From NCBI GenBank assembly GCA_030789695.1, contig CM061138.1, positions 16,564,214 through 16,628,213 of the forward strand: 64,000 nt of DNA, given 5' to 3'. Made by a program: the position numbers and the translations under genes. This document shows positions 32,979-46,226 of this stretch, one piece after another. Every line of letters begins with the position of its first letter. Position 1 is the first letter of the stretch. The stretch is from Scilla litardierei (Eukaryota; Streptophyta; Magnoliopsida; Asparagales; Asparagaceae). The notes below the pieces were generated by a model, which was given only the letters and a program-made list of their open reading frames with translations, was not told the DNA's origin and did no database searches.

Positions 32979-35219
32979 ATGACGAACAACGACTACAACG
33001 TTTTCAAGAACCGTGAAGGAGCTTCTTCGGTGATGGAAGGACACTCCTCAAATAGGCCTTCCTTCTTCAACGGTACTAATTATGGGTACAGGAAATGCCG
33101 GATGGAAACGTTCCTCCGGAGTACTTCACTATGGAGAGCCATGTTGACGGAGTACGTCGAGCCCGAAGAAGAAGATTTCGCTAAGTGGACTCCCGCGGAG
33201 GTCGCCGCGGAGGTAACCAATGCCAAGGCAATGAACGCCTTGCAATGAGCTTTGGAGCCCGAGGACTTCAACAAGATATGTACATGTAAGAGTGCATATC
33301 AAATCTGGAACTCTCTCCTCATCTTGCATGAAGGAACGAGTAGGGTAAGAGACTCCAAACTCACTGTTGTTAATAAAGATTACGAGTTATTCCATATGCA
33401 ACAGGGTGAGAAGATGAAGGAGTACTATGCTCGCTTCGTCGACATTACAAATGAATTGGAGGCTCTTGGAAAGACCTACACCCAAAAGGAGAAATTCTCA
33501 AAGATCATTGACGGACTTCCTTCTTGTTGGGAGAAGCGTACCTTCGCCATCGAGGAAGGTAACGATATGAACAAATATACCGTTGTTCAACTAATGGGTA
33601 CCTTGATGTCTTATGAGGTACGCAAGGATAGCAAGATGAAGATGCAAGATAAGATGAAGTCTTACTTGGAGTAAGACGTGCCAAAGAAAAAGACGATTGC
33701 ATTCAAGGCCGCTCCATCTACACCTACATCTATCGATGATGAAGAATCGGAAGACGAGTTGGACATAGAAGCTTTGGCCGATTTGGCAAAGAAGTTCGAC
33801 CGATTCTTCCGAAAAGGTAAGTTCAAGAATAATTCTAAATTTAGTTCGACTAATGCCTCCGCTCCTGTGTGTTATAAATGCAACAGGCCAGGACACATCA
33901 AGCCGGATTGTCCTCTCAGCAAACACAAGGAGAAGTGGAAGTCACCTAAGCACGACAAGTCGAGAAAGTACAAGAAGGGGTACAAGAAAGGGCTTGTCGG
34001 CTCATTCACCGACTCCTCAAGTGGAGAGCCTGATTATGAAGAAGTGGAGAAAGCAAACATGTGCTTCATGGCAAGAGAGGAACATGATCAAGAGACCACC
34101 TCCGATGAAAGCGAGGATGAAGGCGATGAGGTAACTATGGATGAACTTAGATTAGCCAACGAACAACTTTAGTATAAGTTTTCTAAATTGGCTAATAAAT
34201 TTATTAAGACTAAAAATGAGCTAACTAGTCTTCAAACCTCGCCTAAGCCTATCATCAACAACAATGACACTGTTGTTGAAGATTTGAGAAATGAGATTGT
34301 AAATCTCAAATCTCAACTTGAGCATGTTCATATTGAGATTTCGGATGAACATGAGATAGCGGATTGGATTTCTCGAAACTCAACTTTGAGTATTGATAAT
34401 GAGAATCTCAAGTCTCGTGTTTGTGTACTCACATCGCAAGTGTCCACCTTGGATGCTTCTATGCATTCTCTCACCGAGAAGTATGAGTACACATTAGGCC
34501 GAATTGATAAATTCAATAAAGGTAAGGGCCATTTGGATAATATCCTAAATGACTTACTTCCGGTCAATCATCACATTGGTTTGGGGTGTAAGATGGGAGA
34601 CTCATCCAAATCGGTCACGACCTTTGTTAGGCCATCTTCTGAAGTCTCAACTAGTAGGAGTAAACACTCCGTGGGTAGTTCATCTACCAATGGTGCTTCC
34701 ACTAGGCACACACCCTCATTTGGAAAGAAATCCACTTTGGGTGGACCTCTAAAGGAGGGTCATGCATTTATGTACACCAATACTATGCCACGTAGGAACA
34801 CACATCCTACCCCACATATTCGCACGTATGATGATTTTTATGCTCCACGTTCACGAGCACGTGCACACCATGTGAGACACACTCATGCACGTATTCCTCC
34901 ACATGCATATGTTCATCCACATCACTATCATATGAACACTTATCATCATGCACCATTTCATCATGTGCCATATGCTTACCCACGACATGCATTTCCTAGA
35001 CCACCTCCTCATAGGCCACATGCATCACGTAGACATCAACAACGTATGCATGCTCCCAATAGGAATAGGGCTCCCAAGAAATTCACTATTTGGGGCCCGA
35101 AGAACACTAGCATGCATGAAAAAGAAGCATATATTAATTCGTATTTTATGCATGTCGTGCACAATGATGATTTCGTTGGGAAGTCTAAGTCCAATTGGAC
35201 TTGGCTTCCAACGGTCTAA
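32979..35219 (+). pseudogene. Long SIRE-like gag, one frame with three nonsense codons
   Basis: The frame opens MTNNDYNVFKNREGASS at 32979 and stays in phase to the stop ending at 35219, interrupted only by TGA at 33246, TAA at 33672 and TAG at 34170. The copia gag domain (UBN2 type) covers FNGTNYGYRKCRMETFLRS through KMKEYYARFVDITNELEALG and FSKIIDGLPSCWEK. A complete CCHC knuckle, CYKCNRPGHIKPDC, is at about 33870. Then comes a coiled-coil region (LRNEIVNLKSQLEHVHIEI) and an unusual His/Pro/Tyr-rich stretch (34830-35060) ending near KKFTIWGPKNTS. The first stop looks like CGA to TGA decay. No frameshifts, so inactivation is recent or partial. Confidence 0.85.
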
Positions 35220-36507
35220 TCTCTTAGGACCCAATGACCTTGGGTACCATGGAAGGATAGTTTTATCTTCAGGTACTCAAGAATAAGAGAAGGAGCAACA
35301 AGTCAAAATTTAGCCCCATATTTTGTTTTCTAGGTTCAATCCACCGTGGGATGCCAACCCTACCAACTCCGTGACTTGCAAGGATTTTCAATCAATTGGA
35401 GTTGATGGTGCTTAAGTGATGCACCAAAGTAGAGGGAGCTTAATGTTGTAAGTATACTCTTACATTTGATATACATTTGGTATCCATGTGTGTGGAATGC
35501 ATGTTGACGTCTCTTTATGTTTTAGACTATCTCTTGCATATTTTGATGCTAGTTTTGAGTTTATGATTATGCACTTATCTTTCTCATGCTCATGGCATTC
35601 CATGCTTTTTATTGACTCATTTAGTGAGTATCTAGGAATGATGCTAGTACTAGATTTGTGTATGCCATAAATTTTTCGAAGTTTCTATCTCTATTTTTGG
35701 CATAACACTGCTGCATGTTATTGATTGCATATTGGTTTTATCACCTTGTCACCTCACATCGCACACTTCACTTTGATTTGGATTGCTTATTCTTTGTGAT
35801 CCTTTCCTATCTATGTTGTGATTTTTGGTGTTGTATGTTGTGTGCATTTTTTGTTCTTGTGCACATTGGATTTATGTCTTTAATGTTGACTTCGTCGCTC
35901 GACGATTGTATTGGTTAAATAGCTTTACTTTTATGAAAACATAGAATTGTTTTACATGCACTAAATTAACCAAGAATGTTGATATTGGAGAGCATGTTCC
36001 ATAACTCAATATGTGAAATTGATTTGAGTTTTGATGATTTCGTTTTTCGACTATGGTCTCATTGGCACGCTTTGATTTTATTCGGTATTTTACATTTGGT
36101 ATTTTACATAGGTGTCATTTGGACCGTGGTCGTATTCTTAGACTCTCGTGCTTTTATTCTTAGCCTTTGTTGTTGTCGTTGATCTCCTTCCACTCTTTTT
36201 GCTAATGTCAAAGGGGGAGAGAATTAATAATGACATTGTGCTAAATGATAATTTAAAGCATTTTACCATGAATCTAATTTGATATGTTAGATTCAGGGGG
36301 AGTTAAGATATAAAAATGGATTTAGATCCTAAACTGCAATACTTGAGTTCACATTTTATACTTCCCTCTTCTGCTTGATGCGTATGATTATCTATTGAAT
36401 ACGGAACTAACGTGTCATCAATGCAGGTGGAGTAAGTAAATTTCATTTGCATCATTCTTATTGATTATTATTTATGTTGGTTTGTCATCACCAAAAAAGG
36501 GGGAGAA
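35220..36507 (+). other. 3' noncoding region of the SIRE-like element
   Basis: About 1.3 kb, T-rich, no pol motif in any frame. It contains a GGGGGAG at 36296 and another polypurine tract (AAAAAAGGGGGAGAA) at 36493-36507 next to the 3' LTR. Confidence 0.6.
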
Positions 36508-37620
36508 TGTTGAGTATTGATTCCCCGGATTTGGTTTTGATGATGAGCAAACATAATTATCGTGAACTAACTCCTTTGTGAGCGCAGTTATGGAGATCGT
36601 CGCCAAAACTCCACGTATATCAAAAGCGACGTCTCAAGACTTCTCAAAGCGCGTGATCGTGTGCCTGAAGCTTCGTTGAAGCTCTAGGAGCATTATTGAA
36701 GTCAAGAAGATTCGATTGAAGCTTTTGAAGACGGTTCGTCAAGTTTTAATTATAGTCTTCTAGCTTCTTTTCGTAGAATGTTAAGCCTTGAGTAGGTCTT
36801 ACGTTTTAATCTTCATAACGCTCATATCTTAGAGCTAGGATCTTATTAGAAGCCCATAGAATCTTTCCCGAAGCTTAACGCTTCTTATCGCGGCTTCTTG
36901 TGCATGTTAGTTGGTTCAAGAAGAAGACCAACCGACTAGATGGCAATCTAGTCGGTCGGCAATGCTTCTTGAACCGACTAGAATGCCTTGTTCTTTTTCA
37001 GCTCACTTACTGTTTACAGTTAGTCGGTCCAAGAAGGTTCACCGACCGACTAGTTGTGAAACTAGTCGGTTAGAAATCCTTCTTAGACCGACTAGTTGAG
37101 CTTCCACTGTTAAGCCTAACTTACTGTTTACAGTTAGTCGGTCAAAGCACAACGACCGACCGACTAGTTGAGAAACTAGTCGGTTGGAAGTTGCTCTTAA
37201 ACCGACTAGCTGTCTTTGGATTCAGCCTCTTTGATTTCACCTGTTAGTCGGTCAAAGAACACTCACCGACGGACTAGTTGTGAAACTAGTCGGTTGGCAA
37301 GTCTTCTTAGACCGACTAGTTCTCTATCTTCTGATCTTCACCTTTTGGCTGTTCTTCAGTTAGTCGGTTCATGTTGAATCACCGACCGACTAGTTGATAA
37401 GCTAGTCGGTCAGTGATCCTTCTTTGACCGAGTAGTCTGCTTCAGAATAGAGCCGTTTGAGCATTTAATGCCACGTTTTTCGCTCGCTCTTTCCTCTATC
37501 CTATATATACTTGGAGTGGTTCTTTCCTAGTATTCAATGCTTCCATTTTAGAGGTTTAGAGAAATCAAAGAGAAGCAAATCAACTCCATTCCAAAGCAAT
37601 CTCTTCTCTCTAGAATCTCT
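36508..37620 (+). repeat. 3' LTR of the SIRE-like element, left part
   Basis: Collinear with 31227-32340 including the hairpin array (first unit at 36931, second at 37045). Broken at TCTCT (37616-37620), the target site of the nested copia element. Confidence 0.92.
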
Positions 37621-39098
37621 TGTATGGAAATATGCCCTCAGATCATTTGTATTTGATGCAAATGATAATTTAAGCCAAGATAGGGACTAAATTGCAAATG
37701 ATACAAAAGAGATTAAATGTGTTTTAAATAGATTAAGAAAATATTTAATTATATAAATGCAAGGAAAAATTCACGGGTGAAACGGGAATGTCCCGGTCTA
37801 CGCCCAGGTTCGAACGGCGTCGAAATCGGACGCCAGATGTCCAAGTTATGCCCAAAAAGGATCTAAGAGTTTGATCAGGCAGTTCCAGGCCAGACTGGGT
37901 CTGGCCTGGACTGCGCTAATGCCAAGGCCGGCCTGGGCCTGGGCGCCCAAGCCCGCCTGGGCCTGGGCGCCCGGCCCAGGCCACTGGCCCGGGCGCCTGG
38001 GCGCAGGCCCAGGCGGCCCAGGGCGCCCGCGCCCAGACCTGGGCGCCCGTGCCCAGGTCTGGGCAGGCGCCAGTCACCTTTTTTTGGGGCTGTGGGGCCC
38101 ACTTGCTGGGTCCCACTAATGGGTGCAGGACCCTAGTTTTAATTGGGCAGTTTTGACGGCTGGTTTTTGCAATATACTAGCCATGGACTGATCTTTGGAC
38201 AATCAATTGGAGGGTCAAACGAACTCCGATTGACGAACGGTTTTTTCCTATGCGTTTACCGTTGAACACCCTTCGAATTGATAGGTTGTATCAATCCTGA
38301 AGTTCAGCGGCGGGGGAGTTAAAATTCACGAAAGTTTGCACTTTGTGAAAGGCAAACTAAATTGAATTTGATTAACTCTAAATTAGTCCCACATCGGATT
38401 TTGAGTGAAGGTGAGCAGTCAGCCACCTATATAAATAGGGGTCTGCTCTCCTCCTCAAAACTCGTCCCAAGCTCTAGATCTGAGCTGCTCTCAAAACTAT
38501 TGGAGCACGCTCGGATCTAAGCTAAAATTAATATTTCTCCTCTCCCTATAAATTTCTGCCTTGCTCCTGAGGGCTCTAGCAAAGCCGCAAATGAGTTCGG
38601 ATTCAGATCCGAAATCTAGGCGGAGGTTTCACTCGCGTGAAGCTTTCTGGAGCAAGTGGTTGGATCGGCGACGAGAAGTTGCTGGGATCGGCGCAAGTGG
38701 TTGCTGGGATCGGAGCGGTTCGTGCGGGAAGGGCAATTGATTGCCTTCGGTAACACTTTTGCTGCAAGGCAAGAGTTACAGGTATGTTGAGTTTTCTCAA
38801 CTTTAGTTTTAATTAATGTGCATTATTTTATTGCAGTAGCTATAGTAGTTAGTTAGATAGTAGTATCCTCAGGGGTTGGTCTGGACCCAACCCCGGGATA
38901 GTAGTGTTTTCTTGGCTCGGGTTTTATGAAGATATGGCTAGTTTACATAAAGTGTTTATATAAAGTTATTCTCTTTAATTTTTCCGCTTCCGCTGCGTTA
39001 AATTTTGTGCAAGGTTGTCCGGCCTTCGCTCTCAAGTAGGGCGAAGGACGGACAATGCACTAGTCGAAAGTGAGCCACAGATCTAATAAAACCCATCA
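37621..39098 (+). repeat. 5' LTR of the pol-only copia element
   Basis: Contains a GC block of GCCTGGGCGCCC repeats (37917-38075), a TATA box (CTATATAAATAGGGG, about 38427) and a downstream AT-rich part. Confidence 0.92.
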
Positions 39099-40317
39099 TT
39101 GGTATCAGAGCCAGGCTACATAGACTATCTAAATACTGCTTTTATGAAATGCATGTTATTAAAACTTGTAGTTAGTCTTGAACTAACTATGTGTTGGTTT
39201 TCAAATTTTTCGAAAATTGTTTTGAAAACCAAGATTAGATCTTTTTAATTATGTGATAATTAATGTCTTTATGTTTCTTTTTGCTTTTATTTGATAATTG
39301 CTAAAAGAAAGACTTGTAGGGTTGGCCATTAAAATTCATTTAAATCTTTAATCTGATTAAATTTAAATGACTAGCTTTGGCTATGTTTTAAAATGTTGTT
39401 CACAATATTTTAAATAACACATCCTAATGAATGATTAGGATTGTCCCTTGTTTGTTGAAACAATTCTGATATGATTTATTAAAATCCTATAGTTGATAGG
39501 TTTCTAATAAAAGTTATGAAACACATCCTAATAATTTTGAATTATAGGTTATGACTAGTTGATAGGATTAACTAGTTAAATAAATCATAACAACTAGATT
39601 AAATCAATATAACACTTTTTATCATTAGCACTTTCAATGGAGAATGGTATGGGTAGGTAGTTAGGGAAGGTGTTGTGGATCGACTCAGCTTTGCTGGGCG
39701 CAAGTGATCCTGCCCGGCCCTAACCCTGGTCATGCCCGCTTGTACCGCAAAGTTGCTGATAATAAAATGTGTTAACTTTGGTTATATCTAGTCAATGCGT
39801 TATAAATCTTGTTAAAGATTAATTCGTATCCCTCCTTGATTTATAGTTGTTGAGTCTCCTTAAGCTATGACATGTTTTTTTCTTTGAGGAACAAACTCCA
39901 ACATACATGTGATGTAGTCTGGACTTGACCCAAATCGATGCGTCGGGTCTCCTCGAGCATCGATCTAAGTCAAATCTGAACACGAAATCAAGGGTCTGAC
40001 TAGACCAGTCATTATGATTAGTTGAGTCTCCTCAAGATCATAAGTAACTGTGGGTAAGAATCGATAGGGAGTCACATGTGATGTGACTGACTAAGAGTTA
40101 GTCTACCAATCATGGAACCAATCAACTTGTTGAGTCTCCTCAAGGTTGTGAGGTTCATGATGATTGGGTCCCTCTTTCACTATATTTTAAGATATTAAAA
40201 TTCGTTCATTTCCGAGAATGATCGTAAAATAGTGGGAGACCATAGTTAATTAAAAACCATATTAACTATATTATTTTATCATGAATTATACTAAATTCAT
40301 TCTATGTTTTTTGCAGC
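39099..40317 (+). other. Primer-binding site and long leader of the pol-only element
   Basis: TTGGTATCAGAGCCAGG at 39099-39115, then about 1.2 kb without coding potential. The phrase TTGAGTCTCCT-AAG recurs four or five times (about 39850 to 40140). No gag domain is found. Confidence 0.65.
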
Positions 40318-43300
40318 ATGAAAACGAATATGAATCTTATCCTGAATAATAAATTGACTGGTTTAAATATTGATTGCTTAGAAAACTTTGGGCTTAACGG
40401 AGAGAAGAAAGGACATATTGATGTCTCGACTTCTAAGGTATTAGTTATACAGAGTATGGTCCTTTCTGTAACGTCTAACGCATGGGTAATGGATACTGGT
40501 GCGGGTACTCACATTTGTAATTCGTTACAAGGTATGAGCAAATTTAGAAACTTAAGAAAGGACGAAATAGTTCTTCAAGTTGGTAATGGAGCTAATGTAG
40601 CTGCTAAAGCCGTAGGAGACCTAAAGCACACCTTGGCAAACGGTGCCACATTGTTTTTGAAACAATGTTATTATATACCAAATTTTATATGCAACGTTTT
40701 TTCCATTTCAGCTTTGGCCAAAGACGGATATAAATTTACCATTAATGAATCTGTTATGAACATTTTCTTTAATGATAAATTGCTGGGATTTGGAACAATG
40801 AATAATGGTGTATACACTCTGTCTAATGACGTTGTGTTAAGTGTTAACACACGAAAACGTAAGGAATCTAGTTTTAATGAAACTTTCTTTTGGCACTGTA
40901 GACTAGGCCATATCGGAGAGAAAAGACTTAGCAAGTTGCATAAAGAGGGGTCTCTTGACCTCTCGAATTATGAGTCGTACGACACTTGCGAGTCTTGTCT
41001 CAAATGTAAAATGGCTAAAACTCCCTTTACGGGTAAAGGGGAAAGAGTTAGTGAACTCTTGGGTCAAGTACATTCTGATGTATGTGGACCAATGTCTACT
41101 TTAGAGAAAGGAGGATATTCATACTTTGTTACTTTTACTGATGATCACTCTAGGTTCGGACATGTGTTCTTGATGAAGCACAAGTCTGAAACATTTGAGC
41201 GATTCAAAGAGTATCGTAACGAAGTTGAAAAACAGACGGGCAAAAGTATTAAAATTCTTCGATCTGATCGAGGAGGAGAATACTTGAGCCATGAATTCCT
41301 TGCGCATTTAAAAGAGAATGGGATTCTCTCTCAGATCACTCCTCCTTACACACCTCAACATAATGGTGTGTCAGAGAGAAGGAATCGTACCTTGTTAGAC
41401 ATGGTTCGATCAATGATGAGTGACTCTGGGTTACCTATCTCCCTTTGGGGCTATGCCCTAGAAACTGCCACCCATATCCTTAATAGAGTTCCATCTAGAT
41501 CCGTGCCAATGACACCATATGAGATATGGAACGGGAAGAAACCAAACCTTAAGCATATTAAGGTATGGGGTTGTCCTGCATATGTCAAGAAACTTAATCC
41601 AGATAAATTGGAGGATAGGTCTGTTATGTGTAGATTCATTGGGTATCCTAGTCACTCGACGGGACACATTTTCTATCACCAGGAACAACAAAAGATTGTT
41701 GTGTCCAAACACGCCACCTTTCTTGAAAAGGAATTCCTTGTGAAGGAGTCTAATGGCGAGGTAATAGAACTGGACGAAAGTCTAGAGACTGAATCAACAC
41801 ATGAACAGATCGCGGAACCAGTGGGAGAGGCAGCGCCTAATGCTCCTGAAGCAATTATTAGGAAGTCAAATAGGATTCCTCGAGCTCCAGAAAGATACTA
41901 CGGATTTCTCGTAGATGGATGAGTTGAGGATAGCATCTTAGTTGAAGATGATCCTATTAGCTTCCAAGAAGCAATTCAGAGTAGAGACTCTAAGAAATGG
42001 CTGGATGCAATGAAATCTGAGATGGATTCCATGCACATTAATAAAGTTTGGACTTTAGAGAATGTGCCCAAGGGAAGTGTTCCTATTGGCTGCAAATGGA
42101 TCTTCAAAAGGAAGATCGGTGCAGATGGAAAAATAGAAACGTACAAGGCTAGACTTGTTGCGAAAGGTTATCGTCAGATTCTAGGTGTAGATTATGACGA
42201 AACTTTCTCACCCGTAGCCATGCACAAATCCATCCGGATTGTACTCGCTATTGCTGCCTATCATAACTACGAAATCTGGCAGATGGATGTAAAAACTGCA
42301 TTTCTAAATGGTGATTTAGAAGAGCATATTTACATGTCTCAGCCGGAAGGTTTCGAAGTCAGTGGGAGCAAAGGGAAAGCGTGTAGACTGCATAGATCCA
42401 TTTATGGATTGAAGCAGTCATCCAGGAGCTGGAACATCCGATTTGATAATACGGTCAAAGAGTTTGATTTTATTAAAAATGAAGATGAGCCATGCGTTTA
42501 TAAGAAAACCAGTGGAAACAATGTAGTCATCCTCGTACTTTATGTTGATGACATTCTCTTAATAGGTAACAACATACCGATGTTGAAGTCTGTTAAGGAT
42601 TGGTTATCAACTAACTTCTCCATGAAAGATTTGGGAGAAGCATCCTACATACTAGGTGTGAAGATCTATAGAGATAGATCTAAAAGGATGCTAGGACTCT
42701 CCCAATCTAGGTACATTGATACCGTGTTAAAACGGTTTAACATGGAAAACAGTAAAGGTGGGTTTATACCCGCAAATCACGGAATAAGTCTTTCCAAGAA
42801 GATGTCTCCAAAGACTGACTTGGAAAGAGATCGCATGAGCAATATTCCATATGCTTCGGCAGTTGGATCGATCATGTATTCCATGATATGTACCAGACCT
42901 GATGTCGCTTTTGCACTAGGTGCAGTAAGTCGATATCAGTCTAACTATGGAGAAGAACACTGGAAAGCAGTCAAGACGATTCTCAAGTACTTACGAAGAA
43001 CAAGAGATCTAGTTTTGATTTATGGAAGTGAAAAACTCAAAATTGAGGGCTTCACGGATTCCAGCTTTCAGAGTGACGTGGATGACAGCAAGTCAATTTC
43101 AGGATACATTTTCACTCTCAACGGATGTGCAGTGAGCTGGAGGAGTTCAAAGCAAGACACCGTTGCTGATTCAACTATGGAGGCCGAATATATAGCGGCC
43201 AATGATGCAGCAAAGGAAGCTGTCTGGATTAGGAAATTTGTGAGCCAGCTAGGAGTGGTGCCTACTGTTATAGATCCAATACCGTTGTATTGTGATAACA

Positions 43301-43530
43301 ATGCCACATTGAGCTTGGTCAAAGAACCCAGATTCCACAAGACATCCAGACACATTCTTCGAAAATATCATTTGATACGTGATATTGAGAAGAGGAAGGA
43401 CATAGAAATCCTCAGAGTCTCGTCTGAAGAGAATTTAGCTGATCCATTTACAAAGGCCCTTGCACGTGATCGTTTGAAGAAACTAATGTGTAAAAGCGGT
43501 ATGAAATACCATAAAGAGTGGGCCTTGTAG
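40318..43530 (+). pseudogene. Copia pol with gag deleted in frame and one nonsense codon
   Basis: The start MKTNMNLILNNKLTGLN resembles the first residues of gag in this lineage (ILETNKLTG type) and then passes directly into pol, so gag was removed with the frame kept. Protease active site is DTGAGTHIC (about 40494). Integrase has the zinc motif HCRLGH...CESCLKC, and D, D, E in VHSDVCGPM, ILRSDRGGEY and QHNGVSERRN. A TGA at 41920-41922 is the only stop; reading continues in the same frame through VEDDPISFQEAIQSRDSKKW. Reverse transcriptase has KTAFLNGDLEEHIYM, SIYGLKQSSRSW and the intact catalytic box YVDDILLIG (about 42541). RNase H has FTDSSFQSDVDDSKS, EAEYIAANDAAKEAVW and LYCDNNATLS. Except for the stop, every key catalytic residue is present. 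Confidence 0.92.
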
Positions 43531-44662
43531 TGAGTGGTAGATGTTTTGAGAGTTGTATGCCTATGAGGCACATTGTCCTGAAAAACATCTTATTCATGAA
43601 TAAAATAAATTTATTGGCATCAAATTATCTTTGTGCATTCGTGTCATCTTATATACTTAGATAATTTCCTTAGACTTATAGCAAGGTATACACTTATCTT
43701 GATGCCGATCACGATTATGAGAAAGTGTTTTTTTACCGATTAGAGCTTAAAGTCTTAAACTGGTTCGTGGTCATTGATATGTCGAGAAAAGGATATCGAC
43801 ACATCGATAAGACCATTGTGTCTTTGTATTCACTATGGATTAGTAACGATGGACTCGTAATCGTTTGACTTGGTGAAGTCAGAAACAAGACGCAGGTGCT
43901 CATTAGAGAATGAGTTCACTGAACGACTCATAAAAGATTATCATTTGGTTAAACTTAATTTAAAATGTCAATGATAACTTTTTGTGATGATAGGCAAGCT
44001 GGTCCTATGACTTGAAGACATTGAACAAACCTGCATGTGAATGGTGTCACTTAGATCATTTTCCTAGCTTCAAGACTTTACTTGTCGAAAGGATTTTGGT
44101 TGGGTGGCATTTGAAGCGTGTGAGGGGAGTTGTGTCTAAGAAAGGATTTGTCTCTCTCATTAAGGAGAGTTAGTGTTGTATGTGTTGGTTCGGTGCTTTA
44201 GTGAAAATCTTTGATCAAAGTATGTTGAAAGAAGTTCAACATGTATTTAACTAAAGACCGATGTAACTAACCGGTTTCAAGTTGGTGGGGTTGACATGTT
44301 ACCATACCCTAAACTTGAATAAACAACATAGTCTTGACGAAAGGATTAAAACTGCGGTATTCATCACGGATACAGTCTTGGTAGTCCCGACGATTTTGTC
44401 AATGGGTTAAACCACATACTTATGATGCCGAAACAGGGACGTCAACTACTGCTCGTGGTCACTGCCGTCTAGGGTCTCGAACCCAAACCTTTAGTAGGGT
44501 CAGGCTGTAGGGTCTCACACAGAGTGCGATCTTCGTCTAGTAATAGGTAGAAATTAGTTAGGGAGAATAATTTGCATTTGATGCAAGGGACAAAGTATTG
44601 CAAAAGATGTTTGCAATAGTCTCCAGCATTCGGGATAAATGATCCTGAGTGCAAGTGGGAGA
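43531..44662 (+). other. 3' noncoding region of the pol-only element
   Basis: About 1.1 kb without coding potential, ending in GTGCAAGTGGGAGA, the polypurine tract beside the 3' LTR. Confidence 0.6.
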
Positions 44663-46221
44663 TGTAGGGAAATATGCCCTCAGATCATTTGTATTTGATG
44701 CAAATGATAAGTTAAGCCAAGATAGGGACTAAATTGCATATGATGCAAAAGAGATTAAATGTGTTTTAAATAGATTAAGACAATATTTAATTATATAAAT
44801 GCAAGGAAAAATTCACGGGTGAAACGGGAATGTCCCAGTCTACGCCTAGGTTCGAACGGCGTCCAAATCGGACGCCAGATGTCCAAGTTATGCCCAAAAA
44901 GGATCTAAGAGTTTGATCAGGCAGTTCCAGGCCAGACTGGGTCTGGCCTGGACTACGCTAATGCCAAAGCCGGCCTGGGCCTGGGCGCCCAGGCCCGCCT
45001 GGGCCTGGGCGCCCGGCCCAGGCCACTGGCCCGGGCGCCTGGGCGCAGGCCCAGGCGCTGTGCGCCTGGGCCTGGGCCCAGGCGGCCCAGGGCGCCAGGG
45101 CGCTGGGCGCCCAGGCGTTCTGGGCCGGGCGACCGGCCCAGCCCGGGCGCCCGCGCCCAGACATGGGCGCCCGCGCCCAGGTCTGGCAGGCGCCCAGTCA
45201 CCTTTTTTGGGGCTGTGGGGCCCACTTGCTCGGTCCCACTAATGGGTGCAGAACCCTAGGTTTAATTGGGCAGTTTTGACGGCTGGTTTTTGCGAAATAC
45301 TAGCCTTGGACTGATCTTTGGACAATCAATTGGAGGGTCAAACGAACTCCGATTGACGAACGGTTTTTTCCTATGCGTTCACCGTTGAACACCCTTCGAA
45401 TTGATAGGTTGTATCAATCCTGAAGTTCAGCGGTGGGGGAGTTAAAATTCACGGAAGTTTGCACTTTGTGAAAGGCAAACTAAATTGAATTTGATTAACT
45501 CTAAATTAGTCCCACAACGGATTTTGAGTGAAGGTGAGCAGTCAGCCACCTATATAAATAGGGGTCTGCTCTCCTCCTCAAAACTCGTCCCAAGCTCTAG
45601 ATCTGAGCGGCTCTCAAAACTATTGGAGCACGCTCGGATCTAAGCTAAAATTAATATTTCTCCTCTCCCTATAAATTTCTGCCTTGCTCCTGAGGGCTCT
45701 AGCAAAGCCGCAAAGGAGTTCGGATTCAGATCCGAAATCTAGGCGGAGGTTTCACTCGCGTGAAACTTTCTGGAGCAAGTGGTTGGCTCGGCGACGAGAA
45801 GTTGCTGGGATCGGCGCAAGTGGTTGCTGGGATCGGAGCGGTTCGTGCGGGAAGGGCAATTGATTGCCTTCGGTAACACTTTTGCTGCAAGGCAAGAGTT
45901 ACGGGTATGTTGAGTTTTCTCAACTTTAGTTTTAATTAATGTGCATTATTTTACTGCAGTAGCTATAGTAGTTAATTAGATAGTAGTATCCTCAGGGGTT
46001 GGTCTGGACCCAACCCTGGGATAGTAGTGTTTTCTTGGCTCGGGTTTTATGAAGATATGGCTAGTTTACATAAAGTGTTTATATAAAGTTATTCTCTTTA
46101 ATTTTTCCGCTTCCGCTGCGTTAAATTTTGTGCAAGGTTGTCCGGCCTTCGCTCTCAAGTAGGGCGAAGGACGGACAATGCACTAGTCGAAAGTGAGCCA
46201 CAGATCTAATAAAACTCATCA
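44663..46221 (+). repeat. 3' LTR of the pol-only copia element
   Basis: Collinear with the 5' LTR but 81 bp longer, the difference lying in the GCCTGGGCGCCC block (44957-45190 here). Otherwise few differences by eye. Confidence 0.92.
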
Positions 46222-46226
46222 TCTCT

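Larger units (their letters stand above)
37621..46221 (+). mobile_element. Pol-only copia element nested in the SIRE-like 3' LTR
   Basis: TSD TCTCT (37616-37620 and 46222-46226). LTRs: 37621-39098 (1,478 bp) and 44663-46221 (1,559 bp), starting TGTAKGGAAATATGCCCTC and ending TCTAATAAAAC-CATCA. The primer-binding site TTGGTATCAGAGCC is of initiator tRNA-Met type. A 1.2-kb leader is followed by a nearly intact pol with only a stub of gag, and a 1.1-kb 3' region. The long LTRs and pol motifs suggest a Tork- or Bianca-like lineage, which I cannot settle by eye. Confidence 0.93.

Noticed and set aside
37871..38119. 82-codon frame and antisense frames (Pro/Ala/Gly/Trp-rich)
   Set aside because: Lies in the GCCTGGGCGCCC block of an LTR; repeated at 44913-45242.
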